A stretch of 64,000 bases of DNA from Massilia putida. GTDB taxonomy: Bacteria > Pseudomonadota > Gammaproteobacteria > Burkholderiales > Burkholderiaceae_D. The position numbers and the translations under genes were made by a program. The first letter of the stretch is position 1; each line of letters begins with the position of its first letter. Below, piece after piece: positions 9,450 to 18,499 of the stretch. The notes under the pieces are model-generated. The model saw only the letters and a program-made list of their open reading frames with translations. It ran no database searches and had not been told where the DNA came from. The stretch covers positions 2,232,001 to 2,296,000 of the forward strand of contig NZ_CP019038.1 of assembly GCF_001941825.1 (NCBI RefSeq), read 5' to 3'.

Positions 9450-9486
9450 GCACAAAATGCCGCCCGGCGTTCAAATTCACAATTTC
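9450..9486 (+). promoter_or_regulatory. Lrp-type operator candidate before the aminotransferase (site D)
   Basis: Two blocks, GCACAAAATGCCGCC (9450-9464) and CAAATTCACAATTTC (9472-9486), lie 22 bases apart. The second holds a perfect inverted repeat AAATT-CAC-AATTT. The same two blocks with the same 22-base spacing occur before the aldehyde dehydrogenase (11571-11607). A TATCAT at 9536-9541 could be the -10 element of the aminotransferase gene. Confidence 0.5.
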
Positions 9487-9572
9487 TGCAAGTTCCACGG
9501 CGGCTTTATGCAAGCTACCGCTCGCAAGCCGGTCCTATCATGGATGCAGTCCATCGAAAGGATCCACGCCAA

Positions 9573-10952
9573 ATGACCACCTCCTCGCTCGTCGAACTCG
9601 ACCGCCAACACCTGATCCATCCCGTCACCAATTTTCACGCGCACCAGCAGCGCGGCGTGACCATCCTGGCCGCCGGCAAGGGGGCTTATCTCACGGACGC
9701 CGACGGCCATGAACTGCTCGACGCATTCTCCGGCCTGTGGTGCGTGAACACGGGTTACGGCCACGACAGCATCGTGGAGGCCGCGGCCGAACAGATGCGC
9801 CGCCTGCCCTATGCCACCGGCTATTTCAGCTTCGGCAGCGAACCCGCGATCCGCCTCGCCGCGCGCCTGGTGGAACTGGCGCCGCCGTCGCTGCGCCACG
9901 TCTACTTCACGCAGGGCGGCTCGGACGCCGTCGATGCGGCGATCCGCTACATCACCTATTATTTCAACGCGCTGGGCAAGCCGGCCAAGAAGCAGTTCAT
10001 CGCGCTCGAACGCGGCTACCACGGCTCGTCGACCACCGGCGCGGGGCTGACGGCGCTGACGGTCTTCCACCGCCACTTCGACCTGCCGCGCGCGAACCAC
10101 CACCACATTCCATCGCCCTACCCCTACCGCAATCCGGCCGGCGGCGACGACCAGGCCGTCATCGCCGCATCGGTCGCGTCCCTGCGCGCCAAGGTCGCGG
10201 AACTCGGCGCGGACAACGTGGCGGCCTTCTTCTGCGAACCGATCCAGGGATCGGGCGGCGTCATCGTGCCGCCGTACGGCTGGCTCAAGGCGATGGCCGA
10301 CGCCTGCCGCGAACTGGACATCCTGTTCGCGGTGGACGAAGTGATCACCGGCTTCGGCCGCACCGGACCGCTGTTCGCCTGCGCGGCCGAAGGCGTCGAG
10401 CCCGACCTGATGACCGTCGCCAAGGGACTCACGGCCGGCTACGCGCCCATGGGCGCCCTGCTGTTTTCCAGCGCCATCTTCGAGGCCATCGCCGATGCCG
10501 CCGGTCCCGAAATCGCGGTCGGGCATGGGCAAACGTATTCGGCGCACCCCGTCAGCGCGGCCATCGGCCTGGAGGTGTTGCGCCTGTACCACGAGGGCGG
10601 ACTGCTCGCCAACGGCGTCGCGCAGGCGCCGCATTTCGCGGCCGGGCTGCGCGCGCTGCTCGAGCATCCGCTCGTCGGCGACGCGCGCAGCCGGGGCCTG
10701 CTCGGCGCGCTCGAACTCGTCGCCGACAAGGATGCGAAAACGACGTTCCCGGCGGCGCTCAAGCTGAGCGAGCGCATCGCCGCCGCGGCCTATCGCAACC
10801 GCCTCGTGTTCCGCGCGTTCGGCGACAACATCCTCGGCTTCGCGCCGGCGCTGTGCTACACCGCGGACGAATTCGAACTGCTGTTCGCGCGCCTCAAGAA
10901 CACGCTGGACGAGGTACTCGCCCAGAGCGAGGTCCGGGCCGCGCTGGGCTGA
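9573..10952 (+). CDS. Class III (omega) aminotransferase
   Basis: A 459-residue PLP enzyme that moves an amino group from a terminal amine (diamine, omega-amino acid or similar) to pyruvate or 2-oxoglutarate, giving an aldehyde or semialdehyde. PLP lysine is K284 in TVAKGLTAGYAPMG; the Asp pairing with the ring nitrogen is in AVDEVITGFGRTG. The family includes putrescine, beta-alanine, taurine and diaminobutyrate transaminases (DoeD type). An aldehyde dehydrogenase and a deacylase lie downstream, and an Lrp regulator directly after. ATG at 9573 is chosen over an in-frame one at 9540, which adds an unlikely 11 residues. Confidence 0.87.
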   Translation: MTTSSLVELDRQHLIHPVTNFHAHQQRGVTILAAGKGAYLTDADGHELLDAFSGLWCVNTGYGHDSIVEAAAEQMRRLPYATGYFSFGSEPAIRLAARLVELAPPSLRHVYFTQGGSDAVDAAIRYITYYFNALGKPAKKQFIALERGYHGSSTTGAGLTALTVFHRHFDLPRANHHHIPSPYPYRNPAGGDDQAVIAASVASLRAKVAELGADNVAAFFCEPIQGSGGVIVPPYGWLKAMADACRELDILFAVDEVITGFGRTGPLFACAAEGVEPDLMTVAKGLTAGYAPMGALLFSSAIFEAIADAAGPEIAVGHGQTYSAHPVSAAIGLEVLRLYHEGGLLANGVAQAPHFAAGLRALLEHPLVGDARSRGLLGALELVADKDAKTTFPAALKLSERIAAAAYRNRLVFRAFGDNILGFAPALCYTADEFELLFARLKNTLDEVLAQSEVRAALG

Positions 10953-10965
10953 GTTTCCGAACATG

Positions 10966-11003
10966 AAAATGCGATTTGCATCCCAGAAAACATGGGCTAC
11001 AAT
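10966..11003 (+). promoter_or_regulatory. lrp-type gene promoter with overlapping palindrome (site F)
   Basis: TTTGCA (10975-10980) and TACAAT (10998-11003) are spaced by 17 bases. A perfect small dyad, AAAT-GCG-ATTT (10967-10977), overlaps the -35 element. It resembles the dyads at sites D and E, which suggests the regulator represses its own gene. Confidence 0.5.
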
Positions 11004-11056
11004 TTGACCGGAAGAACAACGTTGCATCCATGCCGCGCGGCCGGCAGAGAGGTCAC

Positions 11057-11557
11057 ATGCTTGATGGTTCCCTGAAGCTCGACCGGATCGACATCCGGAT
11101 CCTGGCGCACCTCCAACAGAACGGCAGAATCGCCAACGTCGACCTGGCCGACGCCGTCGGCCTGTCGCCGAGCCCTTGCCTGATCCGGGTGAAGCGGCTG
11201 GAAAAGGGCGGCTACGTGACGGGTTACGGCGCCCACGTCGAGCTGGAAAAGATCGGCAACGTCCAGCTCGTCTTCACGCAGGTGACCCTGTCGGACCACC
11301 GTCGTGAAGACTTCATCAAGTTCGAATCGGCGACCCGCAAGGTCGACGAGATCGTCGAATGCCACCTGGTCAGCGGCGGTTTCGACTACCTGATGAAATT
11401 CGTCACGACCGGCGTCGTGCACTACCAGACCATCATCGAAGGCCTGCTCGACGCCCACATCGGCATCGAAAAATACTTCAGCTACATCGTCATCAAGTCG
11501 CCCTTCACGAAGGGCCACTACCCGGTCGAAAAGCTGTTCAACCACCAGCCGGCCTGA
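11057..11557 (+). CDS. Lrp/AsnC-family transcriptional regulator
   Basis: A 166-residue DNA-binding protein with an N-terminal winged helix-turn-helix (helices about 28-48, NVDLADAVGLSPSPCLIRVKR) and a C-terminal RAM ligand-binding domain with the usual GGFDYLMKF segment. The ATG at 11057 follows AGAGAGGTC; earlier in-frame starts would run through the promoter. It sits between an aminotransferase and an aldehyde dehydrogenase and probably senses the amino acid degraded by them. The arrangement resembles DoeX beside doeD/doeC in ectoine catabolism, but no ectoine hydrolase is present here. Confidence 0.9.
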   Translation: MLDGSLKLDRIDIRILAHLQQNGRIANVDLADAVGLSPSPCLIRVKRLEKGGYVTGYGAHVELEKIGNVQLVFTQVTLSDHRREDFIKFESATRKVDEIVECHLVSGGFDYLMKFVTTGVVHYQTIIEGLLDAHIGIEKYFSYIVIKSPFTKGHYPVEKLFNHQPA

Positions 11558-11570
11558 CCTGCTGCGCGCG

Positions 11571-11607
11571 GCATAAAATGCCGCCAGCGCGCGCAATTCG
11601 CAATTTC
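11571..11607 (+). promoter_or_regulatory. Lrp-type operator candidate before the aldehyde dehydrogenase (site E)
   Basis: GCATAAAATGCCGCC (11571-11585) and GCAATTCGCAATTTC (11593-11607) repeat the two-block pattern of site D with the same 22-base step. The inner dyad is AATT-CGC-AATT. It lies 115 bases before the dehydrogenase start. Confidence 0.5.
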
Positions 11608-11721
11608 CGCCGCGGCGGCGCCACCGCAACGCGCCCCATCGGCTGACCTGCCTGGATACCATGATCCGCAGGCCGTGAGCATGCCACGGCCGCTCCGATC
11701 AACTCATCCACAGGCGACCCG

Positions 11722-13203
11722 ATGCCCCTCCAACTGATCCGATCCGAACTCCTGTGTTCGGAAAACTTCATCGCCGGCCGCTGGCAGAGCGCCGCGGCAG
11801 CCGCGCACTACGACGTCGTCGATCCGGCCAGCGGGACGGTGTTCGCGCACGTTCCGGACAGCGGTCCGGCCGACGCGCGCGACGCCGCCGATGCCGCCGC
11901 GGCCGCGTTCGGCGCATGGCGCGCACGCAGCGCGCGCGAACGCGCCCAACTGCTCAAGCGCTGGCACGCGCTGATCCAGGCCAACGCCGACGACCTGGCG
12001 CGCCTGATCTCCAGCGAACAGGGCAAGCCCCTGGCCGAGGCGCGCGGCGAGGTCGCCTACGGCGCGTCGTACGTCGAATGGTTCGCCGAGGAAGCCGTGC
12101 GCGCGTACGGCGACATGATCCCCGAGCCGGTGCGCGGCAAGAAGCTGATGGTGGTGAAGGAACCGGTCGGCATCGTCGCCGCCGTCACGCCATGGAATTT
12201 TCCGCTGGCGATGATCGCCCGTAAGATCGCCCCCGCCCTGGCCGCCGGCTGCACCGTGGTGGCCAAGCCTGCCGAGGACACGCCGCTGACCGCGCTGGCG
12301 CTCGTGCGGCTGGCCGCGGAAGCCGGCATTCCGGACGGCGTGATCAACCTCGTCACCGCCTCGCGCGCGCAGACCCCGGCCGTCGTCCAGGCATGGATGG
12401 ACGATGGCCGGGTGCGCAAGGTCACGTTCACCGGGTCGACCGCCGTCGGCAAGATGCTGGCGCGCGGCGCCGCCGACACGCTCAAGAAGCTGTCGCTGGA
12501 ACTGGGCGGCAATGCGCCGTTCATCGTGTTCGAGGACGCCGACATCGATGCCGCCGTCGACGGACTGATGGCGGCCAAGTTCCGCAACGGCGGCCAGACC
12601 TGCGTCAGCCCCAACCGGGTGTACGTGCAACGCAGCGTCTACGATCTCTTCGCCGCCAGGCTGACGGCGCGCGTGGCGGCGCTGAAGGTCGGACCGGCCA
12701 CCGATCCGGAAGCCCAGGTGGGGCCGATGATCAATGCCCGCGCCATCGAGAAGATCGTCCAGCACGTGGGCGATGCGCTCGCCCATGGCGGGACCGTGCT
12801 GACCGGCGGCGAACGGCTGCGCCTTGCGGGCGTCGCCGGCACCACGTTCTTCGCGCCGACCGTGATCGGCGACGCCTGCCCGGACATGCGCCTCGCGCAC
12901 GAGGAAACCTTCGGCCCCGTGATCGCGCTGTTCCCGTTCGACGGCGAGGACGAGGTCGTGGCGCTCGCCAACGACACCCCGTACGGGCTGGCCTCGTACT
13001 TCTACGCCAGCGACCTGGCGCGCGTCTGGCGCGTGGCCGAGCGGCTCGACAGCGGCATCGTCGGCATCAACGAAGGCGCGCTGGCGGCGGAGGCCGCGCC
13101 GTTCGGCGGCGTCAAGGAATCCGGCTACGGGCGCGAAGGTTCGCGCTACGGCCTGGACGACTACATGCACACCAAGTACCTGTGCATGGGAGGCCTGCGA
13201 TGA
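11722..13203 (+). CDS. NAD(P)-dependent aldehyde dehydrogenase, succinate-semialdehyde type
   Basis: A 493-residue enzyme of the GabD/DoeC group. General base E260 (LELGG) and nucleophile C294 (GGQTC) are present, with the substrate-side [13 protein letters not shown] segment near 153-165. It should oxidise the semialdehyde made by the aminotransferase at 9573. The stop overlaps the ATG of the deacylase by four bases. The precise substrate (succinate, aspartate or malonate semialdehyde) cannot be fixed from sequence. Confidence 0.88.
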   Translation: MPLQLIRSELLCSENFIAGRWQSAAAAAHYDVVDPASGTVFAHVPDSGPADARDAADAAAAAFGAWRARSARERAQLLKRWHALIQANADDLARLISSEQGKPLAEARGEVAYGASYVEWFAEEAVRAYGDMIPEPVRGKKLMVVKEPVGIVAAVTPWNFPLAMIARKIAPALAAGCTVVAKPAEDTPLTALALVRLAAEAGIPDGVINLVTASRAQTPAVVQAWMDDGRVRKVTFTGSTAVGKMLARGAADTLKKLSLELGGNAPFIVFEDADIDAAVDGLMAAKFRNGGQTCVSPNRVYVQRSVYDLFAARLTARVAALKVGPATDPEAQVGPMINARAIEKIVQHVGDALAHGGTVLTGGERLRLAGVAGTTFFAPTVIGDACPDMRLAHEETFGPVIALFPFDGEDEVVALANDTPYGLASYFYASDLARVWRVAERLDSGIVGINEGALAAEAAPFGGVKESGYGREGSRYGLDDYMHTKYLCMGGLR

Positions 13204-14162
13204 ACGCGCCGGAGCGTTATCCGATCGAACTCCGGTTCCCCGACCTGTCCCCGTACGCCGCGGGCAACACGGGCATTCCCTACGTGTACACCTTCGACAG
13301 CGGCGTGCCGGGCCGGCACACGATGATCAATGCCCTCACCCACGGCAACGAGGTGTGCGGCGCGATCGCGGTGAAGGGCTTGCTCGATGCCGGCCTGCGC
13401 CCGCGCCGCGGCCGCCTCACGCTGGCGTTCGCCAACGTCGAGGCCTACGTGCGCTTCGATCCGGCGCGCCCGGACGCGTCGCGTTTCGTCGACCAGGACT
13501 TCAACCGTGTGTGGATGCCGGACGTGCTGGACGCCCCGGGCCGCGACTCGAGCGAACTGCGGCGCGCGCGCGCCATGCGTCCGGTCGTCGACGGCGTCGA
13601 CTGGCTGCTCGACCTGCATTCCATGCACGAGCGCAGCGCGCCGTTGACCGTGTGCGGACCGCTCGACAAGGGCATCGCCCTGGCGCGCGCGCTGGGCGCG
13701 CCGGCCGACATCGTCAGCGACGCCGGACATCCCGAAGGCCGCCGCATGCGCGACTACGGCGGGTTCGGCGCGCCCGGCAGTCCGAAGAACGCGCTGCTGA
13801 TCGAATGCGGCCAGCACTGGGAGGCGAGCGCCGTCGGCGTGGCGCGCGACGCCTGCGCGCGCTTCCTCGAACTGGCCGGAAACGTCGACCGCGGCGACCT
13901 GCCGGACGGCTGGCTGGCGCCCGCTGCCGCCGTGCCGCGCCTGATCCGCGTCACCGAGCCCGTGGTCGCACGCAGCGCCGACTTCCGCTTCGCCGGCCCG
14001 TACACCGGCCTCGAACACTTTCCCGAGGCCGGCACCGTGATCGGCTGGAACGAGGGCGAGCCGGTGCGCACGCCCTATCCCGACTGCGTGCTCGTGATGC
14101 CGTCGCTGCGCCAGGTGCGCGCCGGCGTCACCGTGGTGCGCTTCGGCCGCCTCGTCGATTGA
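13200..14162 (+). CDS. Succinylglutamate desuccinylase/aspartoacylase-family deacylase
   Basis: A 320-residue zinc-dependent carboxypeptidase-like enzyme that removes an N-acyl group from an amino acid. Zinc ligands fit HGNE (about 42-45) and the His of LLDLHSMHE (about 138); the substrate Arg/Asn segment DQDFNRVW is at about 97-104. The family includes AstE, AspA and DoeB, the last an N-acetyl-diaminobutyrate deacetylase. Coupling to an aldehyde dehydrogenase and nearness of an omega-aminotransferase suggest the order deacylation, transamination, oxidation. Confidence 0.85.
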   Translation: MNAPERYPIELRFPDLSPYAAGNTGIPYVYTFDSGVPGRHTMINALTHGNEVCGAIAVKGLLDAGLRPRRGRLTLAFANVEAYVRFDPARPDASRFVDQDFNRVWMPDVLDAPGRDSSELRRARAMRPVVDGVDWLLDLHSMHERSAPLTVCGPLDKGIALARALGAPADIVSDAGHPEGRRMRDYGGFGAPGSPKNALLIECGQHWEASAVGVARDACARFLELAGNVDRGDLPDGWLAPAAAVPRLIRVTEPVVARSADFRFAGPYTGLEHFPEAGTVIGWNEGEPVRTPYPDCVLVMPSLRQVRAGVTVVRFGRLVD

Positions 14163-14189
14163 TAGTTTTCCTGAACCGAAAGGACTTCC

Positions 14190-14561
14190 ATGACCCATCC
14201 AGCCATGCTCCGTTTCGCCGCCATCGAACCGGCCGTCAGCGAGCAGTTCGTCGACCCCGACAAGCGCATCAAGGGCAATCCGCGCCGCGTCACCCGGGAA
14301 TATTTCGCCAATGACGTGCACGGCGTGCGCGCCGGCACCTGGCAGGCCGAGGCAGGGGCGTACCGCATCGCCCTGGCCGCCGGCAAGCACGAGTTCTTCC
14401 ACATCCTCAGCGGCGAGGTCGCCATCTCGCATCCGGACGGCAGCGGCACCGTCGCCTACGGTCCCGGCGACACGGGCGTGATCCCGCCGGGCTTCACGGG
14501 CATCTTCGAGATCGTCCGGCCGGCCAGCAAGTTCTGGGTCGTCACCGAACGCCGGGAATAA
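14190..14561 (+). CDS. Cupin-domain protein (Cupin_3/DUF861 type)
   Basis: A 123-residue single cupin. Motif 1 is KHEFFHILSGEVAISHPDG (about 70-88) and motif 2 YGPGDTGVIPPGFTGIFEI. Cupins of this type bind small molecules or act as isomerases and are often found in amino acid and ureidoglycolate pathways. It is not an ectoine synthase by its motif spacing. It follows the deacylase by 27 bases and is the last gene of the run. Confidence 0.8.
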   Translation: MTHPAMLRFAAIEPAVSEQFVDPDKRIKGNPRRVTREYFANDVHGVRAGTWQAEAGAYRIALAAGKHEFFHILSGEVAISHPDGSGTVAYGPGDTGVIPPGFTGIFEIVRPASKFWVVTERRE

Positions 14562-14588
14562 GGCCGTTGCGCCGGCCCCTTCGCGCCA

Positions 14589-14608
14589 GGCGCTCCGGCC
14601 GGAGCGCC
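14589..14608. terminator. Perfect 20-base GC-rich palindrome between convergent genes
   Basis: Ten-base arms starting GGCGCTCC meet with no spacer, between the cupin gene (+) and the beta-barrel gene (-). No T-run follows on either strand, so a hairpin that helps termination in both directions is likely but not proven. Confidence 0.35.
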
Positions 14609-14642
14609 GCCCCGATCCCAAAACGAACCGGACGCGCCGGGG

Positions 14643-15389
14643 TCAGCGCAGCAGCTGAACCCCGAACATGAAGACGAGCCGGCGCCCGTCCGTACCGAGC
14701 GTGCCGAGGTCGCGCCCGACACTGCCTTGAAGAATCAGCTGATCGGCCAGGCGCCACTTGAATCCGGCGCTGGCGAGCGTGCGGCCGCGCTCCCCGTCGG
14801 CGCGCGTGGCGTCGAGTTCGACGCGGCACTCGAGGTCCGGCCGGCATTGGCGCGTCAACTTCAGGCCGGCCAGCCATTCGTCGGGGCCGTATTGCACGAA
14901 CCGGCGTCCGCCCTGCACGAACAGCGCGTTGTCGCCCCTGCGGACCCCTGCCAGCAGCGGCACCGCGACGCTGCGGCCGGGATCGGCCAGGCCGTCGCGC
15001 ACGGCGCTGCCGGACAGGTTCCAGGCATAGGTCGGGAACAGTGCCAATGCGATGCCGGACGACGCATCGTCGAAGAAGCGCCACTTGGCGCCGACCGTCG
15101 CCGACGCGAAGCGCGCGCGCGCGTCCATGCCCGGCTCGCGCAGCATCACGCGCGGCACCGCCAGCGCCAGCTGCGTGCGCTCACCCCAGCCGTAATTGAT
15201 GTCGCTGGCCGGGACCGCGTAGCTGCGGCTGGACGCCGTGTGCTCGCCGCTCACGACCAGGTTGATTTCCCAGTTGCCGGCACCCGGCGTATCGGTGTCC
15301 TCGGTGGCGGCGCAGGATGCGTGCGCCGCCGCGAGCACCAGCGCCGGCAGCGCGCGCCGCACCGGTTCCCTCAGAAGTACCTGACCCAT
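14643..15389 (-). CDS. Predicted outer-membrane beta-barrel protein
   Basis: A 248-residue exported protein. A short signal (LPALVLAAAHASCA, about residues 15-28) is followed by alternating amphipathic strands with repeated aromatic ends (NYGWGERTQLALAVPRV, VGAKWRFFD, ALALFPTYAWN) and a C-terminal VFMFGVQLLR. This is the pattern of small outer-membrane barrels found beside transport or degradation genes. The chosen start overlaps the end of the upstream membrane acyltransferase gene by 19 bases. No function can be assigned. Confidence 0.65.
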   Translation of the reverse strand: MGQVLLREPVRRALPALVLAAAHASCAATEDTDTPGAGNWEINLVVSGEHTASSRSYAVPASDINYGWGERTQLALAVPRVMLREPGMDARARFASATVGAKWRFFDDASSGIALALFPTYAWNLSGSAVRDGLADPGRSVAVPLLAGVRRGDNALFVQGGRRFVQYGPDEWLAGLKLTRQCRPDLECRVELDATRADGERGRTLASAGFKWRLADQLILQGSVGRDLGTLGTDGRRLVFMFGVQLLR

Positions 15390-16585
15390 GCCCGCTTCGA
15401 CGTGCGCTTGTACCGTGCGAAGGCGCGGCACGGTACGTACAGCACCGGCATCAGCGCCAGCGCCACGATCCAGATCGGCCATATGTGGTCGACGCCGTAG
15501 CGCACCCCGTGGTTGGCGCCGAACAGCGCCACCAGCACGTGCTGCAGCGCCAGCAGCACGTACAGGTGCAGCAGGTAGTAGAACATGGGCGCGCCGCCGA
15601 ACGTGGCGCAGGCGCGCGTGAACCAGTTGTCGCGCGGTTCCAGCGCGGCCAGCACCAGCGCGCCGGTCCCCAGCGTCATCAGCAGGAAGTCGAGCGACGG
15701 CGGATATTTGGTGTAGTTCACGAACGACATCACGGTGCGCACGGCGCTGTCCTGCACGGTCCACGGCAATGCCTCGCCGTAGATGTTAAAGCCGCGCAGC
15801 AGCGCCAGCAGCAGCAACGCGCCGACGCCCGCCGCGACCAGGATGCGGCGGCGGCGGTCCGGCGCCATCGTGGCCGCGTACACCGGTCCGGCCGCGTAAC
15901 CCGCCAGGATCACCCCGATCCAGGGCAGCAGCGGATACGTGACCTTCAGCTTGACCGCGCCGTCGGCGACCAGGTAGCCGCGGTGCAGGAGGATCGTCCA
16001 GACGTCGTACGCGATGGTGCCCGGTGCGAACGACATCCAGGCGAGCGCATTGTGGCCGAAGATGATCGCGAGGCCGACCGCGCCCAGCAGGGCCGTGGGC
16101 AGCTTGTGCACGAGCCCCAGCACGATCATGGCCAGGCCGATCACCCAGATCACCTGCAGGTAAAGCGTGGACGGCGGAAAGGCGCCGGCCCAGGCGAAGT
16201 TGACGAACACCAGTTCCAGGAACACGAGCAGCAAGCCGCGCTTGACGAGGAAGCCGGTCGCCGGACGCGGTCCCGAGGCTGGGTGCGCGTACAGCCATGC
16301 CGACAGCCCCGTGAGGAACACGAACACGGGCGCGCAGAAGTGCGCGGCGAGGCGCGTGAAGAACAGCGCCGGATCGGTGGCGGCGACGTCCATCGGGTCG
16401 CTCACCTGCATGTGCAGATAGAGCGTCTCGCGCACGTGGTCGAACAGCATGATGAGCATGACGAGTCCGCGCAGGACGTCGATCACGGCAATGCGCGAAC
16501 GCGCGGGTTGCACACCGGCCTGCGCGGCGGGCGACGCCATCGGGCCGGTCCAGGCGGCGGCGTTATACGAGTTGGTCTGGTCCAT
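15371..16585 (-). CDS. DUF1624 / heparan-alpha-glucosaminide N-acetyltransferase-like membrane protein
   Basis: A 404-residue multi-pass protein with about ten membrane helices. It has the family start VIDVLRGLVMLIMLFDHVRE (residues 34-53), where the Arg and His are typical, and FLTGLSAWLYAH. The animal relative transfers an acetyl group across a membrane onto glucosamine; bacterial members have no settled role and may acylate periplasmic glycans. Start MDQTNS at 16585 is chosen because upstream residues lie in the promoter region. Confidence 0.8.
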   Translation of the reverse strand: MDQTNSYNAAAWTGPMASPAAQAGVQPARSRIAVIDVLRGLVMLIMLFDHVRETLYLHMQVSDPMDVAATDPALFFTRLAAHFCAPVFVFLTGLSAWLYAHPASGPRPATGFLVKRGLLLVFLELVFVNFAWAGAFPPSTLYLQVIWVIGLAMIVLGLVHKLPTALLGAVGLAIIFGHNALAWMSFAPGTIAYDVWTILLHRGYLVADGAVKLKVTYPLLPWIGVILAGYAAGPVYAATMAPDRRRRILVAAGVGALLLLALLRGFNIYGEALPWTVQDSAVRTVMSFVNYTKYPPSLDFLLMTLGTGALVLAALEPRDNWFTRACATFGGAPMFYYLLHLYVLLALQHVLVALFGANHGVRYGVDHIWPIWIVALALMPVLYVPCRAFARYKRTSKRAWVRYF

Positions 16586-16791
16586 CTGTCTGCCTTGGAT
16601 TCGAGTTGTCGATGAAGCTGTCGTGCGCCGGTTGGCGCGACGAAACCATTGTAAGGAGACGATTCCGGATTTTGTGCTTTGTTCCCGCCGCGCGGCAGCG
16701 CCGGGGCAGCGAAGATGGGCGCAGGACAGCATTTCGTACGGCGCCCGCAGCGCCCCGGCGCGGCCGGCAAGCTATGTCGCGCGGAGCGCAC

Positions 16792-16860
16792 AAAACCACT
16801 CTTTCTGTTTCCCGGACGGTCCCAAACAAGACAATTCCGCTGGACGGATATGTTGTAATG
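16792..16860 (+). promoter_or_regulatory. Shared long promoter block, copy A (before the binding-protein operon)
   Basis: Block 1, AAAACCACTCTTTCTGTTT, is at 16792-16810; block 2, CCAAACAAGACAAT, at 16822-16835; block 3, TGTTGTAATG, at 16851-16860, with TGTAAT (16854-16859) a likely -10. Start of transcription would be near 16866, 46 bases before the ATG, placing block 1 near -65, a usual activator position. The 326-base gap 16586-16911 holds this block and, near 16648-16653, a TACAAT that may serve the divergent gene. Confidence 0.6.
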
Positions 16861-16911
16861 CATGGAGACCAAGCCAGCCGCCCGTGCTGGCATAGCGATA
16901 GGACGGAACCG

Positions 16912-18477
16912 ATGACCGACGTACCTTCCCTGCCTCATTCCGCCACGCGCCGCGAGCTGCTGCGGGCCTTGCTCGCGGGCGGCATCGCCGCCGGCGGCGG
17001 ACTCCTCGCGCCGGGCGCCCTGGCGCAACCCGACGTGCCGCGCCGGGGCGGACGCCTGACGGTGGCGACCCAGTCCAGCTCGACGGCGGACACCCTCGAT
17101 CCGGTCAAGGGCGCGCTGTCGACCGACTATGTGCGCACGCATCTGTTCTACAGCTGCCTGACGTCGCTCGACGCCCGGCTGGTGCCGCAGCCGGCGCTGG
17201 CCGAGGAATGCGCGACCGACGACGCGACCGTGTGGCACATCAGGCTGCGCAAGGACGTGCTGTTCCACGACGGGAAGCCGCTCGACGCGGCGGACGTCGT
17301 GTATTCCCTGAACCGCCACAACGATCCCCGTTCCGGCTCCAAGGCCAAGGCGCTCGCCGAGCAGTTCGACACGGTGCGCGCAACCGGCCCGCTGGACGTG
17401 GAACTGCGCCTGAAGAGCGCCAACGCCGACCTGCCCGTACTGCTGGCCACCGCGCCCTTCGCGATCGTCCAGGACGGCACCACCCGCTTCGACACCGCCA
17501 TCGGCACCGGTCCGTTCCGTTGCCAGGAATTCCGGCCCGGCGTGCGCACGCTCGCGGTGCGCAATCCCGGCTACTGGCGCAACGGCCTGCCCTATCTCGA
17601 CGAAGTGGTCCTGTTCGGCATCCCCGACGAGCCGGCACGCCTGAACGCCCTGCTCTCCGGGGACGTCGACTGGATCAACGAACTCAATCCGCGCAGCACG
17701 AAGCGCGTGCGCGCCGCACCCGGGTTCAACCTGCTCGAAGCGCAGTCCGGCCTGTACACCGACCTGATCGTGCGCCAGACCGTGGGCGCCGGCCGCCATC
17801 CCGACTTCACGCTGGCGATGAAATACCTGATCGACCGCGAGCAGATCCGGCGCGCCGTGTTCCGCGGCTATGCCGTCATCGGCAACGACCAGCCGCTGGC
17901 GCCCAACCACCGCTTCTATTTCGCCGGGCTGCCGCAACGGCCGCATGACCCCGAGCGCGCCCGCTACCACCTGCGCAAGGCGGGCATGCTCGGGACCACG
18001 GTGCCGGTCGTGGCCTCGCCCGCGGCCACCGGCTCCGTCGACATGGCCATGCTGATGCAGCAGTCCGCGCGCGAGGCGGGCCTGAAGCTGGTCATCAAGC
18101 GCGTCTCCGCCGATGGCTACTGGTCGAACCATTGGATGAAGTCGCCGATCGGCTTCGGCAACATCAATCCCCGTGCGAGCGCCGACATGCTGTTCACCCA
18201 GTTCTTCCAGTCGAACGGCCCGTGGAACGAATCGGGCTGGCAATGCCCGCAGTTCGACCAGCTGCTGGTGCAGGCGCGGGGCGAGACCGACAGCGAACGG
18301 CGCAAGCAGATGTATGCCGACATGCAGGTGCTCGTGCACGACAAGTGCGGCGTCGCCATCCCGGTGTTCATCACCAACCTCGAGGCCTGCAGCAGCCGGG
18401 TCAGGGGCATCGCGCCGCATCCGCTCGGCGCATTCATGGGCTATGCGTTCGGCGACCACGCGTGGCTCGCCGCCTGA
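16912..18477 (+). CDS. Peptide/nickel-type ABC transporter substrate-binding protein
   Basis: A 521-residue periplasmic binding protein of the SBP_bac_5 family (DppA, NikA, OppA). It has a Tat-like start (TRRELLRALLAGG) and an Ala-rich signal cut near LAQ-PDV. Family marks include LRKDVLFHDGKPLDAADVVYS and the IGTGPFR segment. ATG at 16912 follows GGACGGAA. No permease lies beside it; the only Dpp-type permeases and ATPase in the window are at 29431-33039, and those lack a binding protein. Both operons have the same promoter block, so they probably form one importer. Confidence 0.87.
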   Translation: MTDVPSLPHSATRRELLRALLAGGIAAGGGLLAPGALAQPDVPRRGGRLTVATQSSSTADTLDPVKGALSTDYVRTHLFYSCLTSLDARLVPQPALAEECATDDATVWHIRLRKDVLFHDGKPLDAADVVYSLNRHNDPRSGSKAKALAEQFDTVRATGPLDVELRLKSANADLPVLLATAPFAIVQDGTTRFDTAIGTGPFRCQEFRPGVRTLAVRNPGYWRNGLPYLDEVVLFGIPDEPARLNALLSGDVDWINELNPRSTKRVRAAPGFNLLEAQSGLYTDLIVRQTVGAGRHPDFTLAMKYLIDREQIRRAVFRGYAVIGNDQPLAPNHRFYFAGLPQRPHDPERARYHLRKAGMLGTTVPVVASPAATGSVDMAMLMQQSAREAGLKLVIKRVSADGYWSNHWMKSPIGFGNINPRASADMLFTQFFQSNGPWNESGWQCPQFDQLLVQARGETDSERRKQMYADMQVLVHDKCGVAIPVFITNLEACSSRVRGIAPHPLGAFMGYAFGDHAWLAA

Positions 18478-18499
18478 TCCATCCACGCCGGAGAACCTC

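Noticed and set aside
14190..14561. Cupin as an ectoine synthase (EctC)
   Set aside because: Length is near, but the metal-motif spacing and surrounding residues are those of DUF861-type cupins, and no ectA or ectB is near.
16830..16859. GACAAT and TGTAAT of copy A as a plain -35/-10 pair
   Set aside because: The 18-base spacer is allowed, but the upstream hexamer is far from TTGACA in all three copies, so an activated promoter is a better reading.
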